A stretch of DNA of 8,846 nt, from assembly GCA_013202615.1 (NCBI GenBank), contig JABMRL010000083.1, positions 1 through 8,846 on the forward strand, written 5' to 3'. Shown one piece after another: positions 6,080 to 8,846 of the stretch; the first letter of the stretch is position 1, and the number at the start of each line of letters is the position of its first letter. The notes below the pieces were generated by a model that worked only from the letters and a program-made list of their open reading frames with translations, had not been told where the DNA came from and ran no database searches. The position numbers and the translations under genes were made by a program. The DNA is from Dehalococcoidia bacterium (GTDB lineage: Bacteria; Chloroflexota; Dehalococcoidia; Dehalococcoidales; RBG-16-60-22).

Positions 6080-6958
6080 TTACTCCACGTGTATGTGCAG
6101 GAATGTCCGTGCCAGATAACCGATGAGAAAGGCCAGCGCCGCCACGCCGATACTGGCCAGCGCCATCTCCGAAAACCGCCTGCGGAAGGAAATCTCCCTG
6201 ACCACCGAGATATAGAAGCTGAAAATAAAGACCACTATAATAGCGTTGAAAACCATAACTCCCAGAGACAGGTAGACATTGTCAAAGATAAGATAGGGGA
6301 AAAGCAGAAAAACAAAGGTGATGATATTGGCCACCCCACCGTAAAGAACCGCCTTTAAGGGACTGTGACCACCCCCACTCGATTTCGCTCCCAGATATTC
6401 GGTACTGGCCACGGAAAGCACCATCGCCACCCCGGTAATCAACCCGGCAAGCACAATCAGCCCGGGGTCAGGCAGGGCCAGCGTCAGTCCAGCCAGTACC
6501 CCGGTAAGTTCCACAATCGCCACATTCAGACCCCGCACCACGTCTGCCGCGTAGCGGAGTCGTTCCTCATCTATCAGGCGGACAAGCTGTTGCTCATGTT
6601 TGTGTTCATCCCTGGCAATATCGGAAGCCGCCGGAACATGCTTGGCAAGCCCGGCATAGGCTGCCTGCGCTTTTTCTTCCCCCTCCTCCATCAGCTTGAT
6701 GCCAAAGGTCAGGCCGAAGACACGTGAAATAAGGTAGTAAAGCCATATCTTCAGCCGGCTGGGGCCTGGTTTTTCGCCGGTGTATTGCTGCCACAGGTCA
6801 TGGTGTCTCAGCTCATCCCTGGCGACGCGTCGAAGGACGTCCTGATTGTGAGGGTTTTTCACCGATTTCGCCAGTCTCTCGTAGATGAAATGCTCGGTTA
6901 TCTCACCCCGCTGCATGGCCAGAATCTTCGATTTTACTTCAGATGGCAATTCTGACAT
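6080..6958 (-). CDS. Ferritin-like (rubrerythrin-type) domain fused to VIT1/CCC1 membrane transporter
   Basis: The protein has 292 residues in two parts. Residues 1-140 form a four-helix ferritin-like domain with di-iron candidates: glutamates at 19/22 in helix 1, E49xxH52 (DELRHHD), a glutamate cluster at 91-95 in helix 3, and E118xxH121 (DEHKHE). Residues 142-290 form a VIT1/CCC1-type membrane domain with about five hydrophobic helices (near 145-162, 167-187, 203-224, 230-253, 266-286), including the family-like RGLNVAIVELTGVLAGL start. Such fusions (MbfA-like, Er-VIT) move or export iron or manganese across the inner membrane, with the di-iron domain sensing or oxidising Fe(II) in the cytoplasm. 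The gene is convergent with the larA homologue (42-base gap) and follows the GYD gene on the same strand after 104 bases. No clear Shine-Dalgarno precedes the ATG. Metal and direction of transport are inferred from the family only. Confidence 0.88.
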   Translation of the reverse strand: MSELPSEVKSKILAMQRGEITEHFIYERLAKSVKNPHNQDVLRRVARDELRHHDLWQQYTGEKPGPSRLKIWLYYLISRVFGLTFGIKLMEEGEEKAQAAYAGLAKHVPAASDIARDEHKHEQQLVRLIDEERLRYAADVVRGLNVAIVELTGVLAGLTLALPDPGLIVLAGLITGVAMVLSVASTEYLGAKSSGGGHSPLKAVLYGGVANIITFVFLLFPYLIFDNVYLSLGVMVFNAIIVVFIFSFYISVVREISFRRRFSEMALASIGVAALAFLIGYLARTFLHIHVE

Positions 6959-7008
6959 GGCTCTATAATACGTTATATAAATTCAATGGAGCTCGGCGAT
7001 TTTACTGC

Positions 7009-7031
7009 CTGCCGCGGCAGCTTATTGCTGC
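7009..7031. repeat. Palindrome and overlapping short hairpin between the VIT1-type and GYD genes
   Basis: A perfect 12-base palindrome CTGCCGCGGCAG (7009-7020) overlaps a hairpin with stem GCAGC/GCTGC and loop TTATT (7017-7031). It lies downstream of the GYD stop and upstream of the VIT1-type start, both minus strand. Neither structure is followed by a T run in the minus direction, so it is not a clear intrinsic terminator. It might be a protein-binding site or a processing hairpin, or chance. Confidence 0.3.
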
Positions 7032-7062
7032 ATTAAAAATTTACCGCGCATCCTTCGCTTTA

Positions 7063-7368
7063 CTATTTCCAGGGTCTGTCTTTCTCCTTCAGCGTGTCAA
7101 TAAGCGCATCGATAGTGATTGCCGCCAGGGTCAGCGTGGAAAAGTGACCCTGAACACTCAATATCGTGGCCAGTTTGGCCACGACCTCATTGCTCGGTGC
7201 TTCCACAAGATTGACGAAGTCGTACTGGCCGAGCAGCGCATACTGGTCCAGGATTTTGACTCCCATATACTCCACTTCTTTATTGAATCCTCGCAATATC
7301 TCGGGGTCCTCCTGCAGCGCTTTACGTCCCGCATCGGTAAGGGTGGTAAGCATCATGTATACTGGCAT
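7063..7368 (-). CDS. GYD-domain small protein
   Basis: This is a complete 101-residue protein, normal for the family. It begins PVYMMLTTLTDAGRKAL (the typical 'L.. T.qG...' first strand) and carries the name-giving GQYDFVNLVEAPS near 47-59, then a helix and the GHFSTLTLAAI strand. GYD proteins fold as ferredoxin-like alpha/beta barrels, related to stress-response dimeric barrels and the Lrp/AsnC effector-binding fold; most have no known function. The start is fixed by AAAGGAGG lying 5 bases before the ATG, and a near-consensus promoter lies 34 bases further upstream. The gene stands divergent from iorA and is followed by the VIT1-type gene on the same strand. No catalytic residues or signal peptide can be pointed to, so a biochemical role is not assigned. 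Confidence 0.85.
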   Translation of the reverse strand: MPVYMMLTTLTDAGRKALQEDPEILRGFNKEVEYMGVKILDQYALLGQYDFVNLVEAPSNEVVAKLATILSVQGHFSTLTLAAITIDALIDTLKEKDRPWK

Positions 7369-7401
7369 GACATCCTCCTTTCACGCGAAATATTCAAGCG
7401 T

Positions 7402-7430
7402 ATTATGTCGCTACGAACCGTCTTTGTCAA
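7402..7430 (-). promoter_or_regulatory. Near-consensus sigma70 promoter for the GYD gene
   Basis: On the minus strand a perfect TTGACA (7430-7425) is followed by a 17-base spacer and CATAAT (7407-7402), 5/6 matches to TATAAT. Transcription would start near 7395, leaving a leader of about 27 bases with the AAAGGAGG site. It is the best two-box promoter I found in the window. Confidence 0.75.
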
Positions 7431-7462
7431 TTCCTGCCAGCGTTTTTCCGACGGGCAAATTG

Positions 7463-7471
7463 TGCTATCAT
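7463..7471 (+). promoter_or_regulatory. Candidate extended -10 promoter for iorA
   Basis: TGCTATCAT matches the extended -10 pattern TGnTATAAT with one mismatch in the hexamer. No convincing -35 is seen 16-18 bases upstream. If used, transcription would begin near 7478, only about 4 bases before the iorA ATG, which itself lacks a clear ribosome site. That would mean a nearly leaderless message. Confidence 0.35.
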
Positions 7472-7481
7472 TGGTAGTAAT

Positions 7482-8846
7482 ATGTCGGTACTGAAAAAGC
7501 TTCTATCCGGGAATGAGGCTCTCGCTCTGGGAGCCTACCATGCTGGTGTCATGGTGGCCACCGCCTACCCCGGAACCCCCAGCACCGAAATCCTGGAAGC
7601 CATCGCCCGCTTCGATGACGTCTACGCCGAGTGGTCAACCAACGAAAAGGTGGCGATGGAGGTGGCACTGGGAGCGTCCTACGCCGGCGTGCGCGCCATG
7701 GCATCCATGAAACAGGTGGGGCTGAACGTGGCTCTGGACCCCTTTATGGCGGCCTCAACCACCGGCGTCGATGGCGGGCTGGTGGTTATCTGCGCCGACG
7801 ACCCCGGGGCACACAGCTCACAGGGAGAGCAGGACAACCGCCATGTTGCCAGGCTGGCCAAGGTGCCCATACTCGAGCCCGGCGACAGCCAGGAAGCCTA
7901 CGACCTTCTGGCTCATGCCTTTGACATCAGCGAGCAGTTTGATACACCGGTAATTGTGCGTACCACCACCCGCATTTCACACTCCAAAACGGTGGTGGAC
8001 GTCAAAAGTAGCCGTGCCCTGCCTGCCCGTCAGCCGGAATTCAAGTACAATGCCGCCAAGTACGTCATGCTGCCGGCTCACGCCCGTGTACGGCACCCGT
8101 TAATGGAAGAACGACTCGTCAAGCTCGCTGAATACGCCGAGACCTGTCCGCTCAACCAGGTCATCCGGGGCAGCCGGGAGCTCGGGGTGGTGACAAGCGG
8201 GGTGGCCTACCAGTATGCACGTGAGGTATTTCCAAAGGCTTCCTTCCTCAAGCTTGGCATGACATACCCCCTGCCCCATAATCTTCTCCGGAAGTTCGCC
8301 AAACAGGTGGAAAAAGTGATTGTGGTGGAAGAACTCGACCCGTTCCTCCAGGAAAACATGCAGGCAATGGGGATAGAGGTTATGGGCAAGGAGTTCATCC
8401 CCAGGGTAGGTGAGCTTAACCCCGACATCATTTCTGAAGCAGCCCGGAAAGCAGGTCTTCTCCCTGGTTCACCCCGCCGAAAAATAGAGACCGGCGCCGA
8501 GCTGCCCGGGCGCCCTCCCCTTCTCTGCCCGGGCTGTCCCCACACCGGCATTTTCTCCGTGCTGAGCACCATCGGGCAGCGTGCCAAGCTGGCCAAAGCA
8601 CAAAACAAGACACTGGCCGATTCACCGCTGATAATCACCGGCGATATCGGCTGCTACACGCTGGGCACATATCCGCCGCTCCTTGCCATGGACACCTGCG
8701 CCTGCATGGGCGCCAGCATCGGGGAAGCGCTGGGGCTGAGTAAGGCTGGCATCAGCAAGAAAGTGGTGGCCGTCATCGGCGACTCAACATTCATGCACTC
8801 CGGCATCACCGGCCTGGTGAACGGCGTCTACAACAAAGCGCAGACA
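7482..8846 (+). CDS. iorA: Indolepyruvate:ferredoxin oxidoreductase alpha subunit, C-terminus off window
   Basis: The first 455 residues are present in an open frame to the window edge; full-length IorA has about 600. The start MSVLKKLLSGNEALALGAYHAGV and YPGTPSTEI (29-37) match the pyrimidine half of the thiamine-binding unit. ADDPGAHSSQGEQDNR (105-120) is an IorA signature. The second thiamine domain starts at CPGCPHTG (349-356), with GDIGCYTLG at 387-395 and GDSTFMHSGITGLVN at 433-447 carrying the diphosphate/Mg2+ motif. The C-terminal ferredoxin-like domain with two [4Fe-4S] clusters should follow outside the window, as may iorB. With IorB the enzyme decarboxylates indolepyruvate and related aryl-2-keto acids to aryl-acetyl-CoA, reducing ferredoxin. 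The ATG at 7482 gives the canonical family start, though upstream there is only a weak GGTAG. An orphan IorA paralogue with another 2-keto acid substrate cannot be excluded. Confidence 0.93.
   Translation, partial: MSVLKKLLSGNEALALGAYHAGVMVATAYPGTPSTEILEAIARFDDVYAEWSTNEKVAMEVALGASYAGVRAMASMKQVGLNVALDPFMAASTTGVDGGLVVICADDPGAHSSQGEQDNRHVARLAKVPILEPGDSQEAYDLLAHAFDISEQFDTPVIVRTTTRISHSKTVVDVKSSRALPARQPEFKYNAAKYVMLPAHARVRHPLMEERLVKLAEYAETCPLNQVIRGSRELGVVTSGVAYQYAREVFPKASFLKLGMTYPLPHNLLRKFAKQVEKVIVVEELDPFLQENMQAMGIEVMGKEFIPRVGELNPDIISEAARKAGLLPGSPRRKIETGAELPGRPPLLCPGCPHTGIFSVLSTIGQRAKLAKAQNKTLADSPLIITGDIGCYTLGTYPPLLAMDTCACMGASIGEALGLSKAGISKKVVAVIGDSTFMHSGITGLVNGVYNKAQT

Noticed and set aside
1..8846. 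CRISPR arrays, tRNAs, rRNAs, insertion sequences, defence-type modules
   Set aside because: No regularly spaced repeats, cloverleaf-like segments, transposase or nuclease-like coding sequence were seen; the window is nearly filled by metabolic genes.

Overview
This window looks like chromosomal DNA of an anaerobic bacterium with mid-to-high GC (judged by eye, not computed). It encodes an aldehyde:ferredoxin oxidoreductase (tungsten family), an Fe-S flavoenzyme of the 2-enoate/2,4-dienoyl-CoA reductase type, indolepyruvate:ferredoxin oxidoreductase alpha (IorA), a LarA-type nickel racemase homologue and a ferritin-like/VIT1 iron protein. This set is typical of amino-acid and organic-acid degrading anaerobes. 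Protein style and gene content remind me of uncultured Dehalococcoidia (Chloroflexota), but that is an impression and no marker gene is present. Good Shine-Dalgarno sequences and sigma70-like promoters show a bacterium. I see no mobile element, CRISPR array, tRNA or rRNA.

Layout. (1) Positions 1-4432, minus strand: a four-gene run transcribed in the order AOR, Fe-S flavoprotein reductase, RidA, and the start of a beta-keto acid cleavage enzyme (BKACE, cut by the window edge). Gaps are only 25-40 bases, so this is very probably one operon, with a candidate promoter at 4466-4494. (2) Positions 4433-4591: a divergent promoter region. (3) Positions 4592-6037, plus strand: a 56-residue small protein followed 27 bases later by a full-length LarA-family protein. 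The small protein carries only the first and last parts of its big neighbour. (4) Positions 6080-6958, minus: a ferritin-like/VIT1 membrane protein, convergent with the larA homologue. (5) Positions 7063-7368, minus: a GYD-domain protein with a near-consensus promoter. (6) Position 7482 to the end, plus: the first 455 residues of IorA.

How they may work together (inference). The left operon has the parts for anaerobic breakdown of an amino or organic acid. AOR interconverts aldehyde and acid with ferredoxin, the flavoprotein reduces or oxidises an alpha,beta-unsaturated acid or thioester, RidA removes reactive enamine/imine intermediates, and BKACE splits a beta-keto acid using acetyl-CoA. 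IorA on the right turns aryl-2-keto acids from transaminated aromatic amino acids into aryl-acetyl-CoA. The LarA homologue would epimerise a 2-hydroxy acid. The substrate of the left operon cannot be read from the sequence.

The most unusual item is the small protein at 4592-4762. It looks like an old, internally deleted duplicate of the downstream larA homologue that has stayed under protein-level selection.
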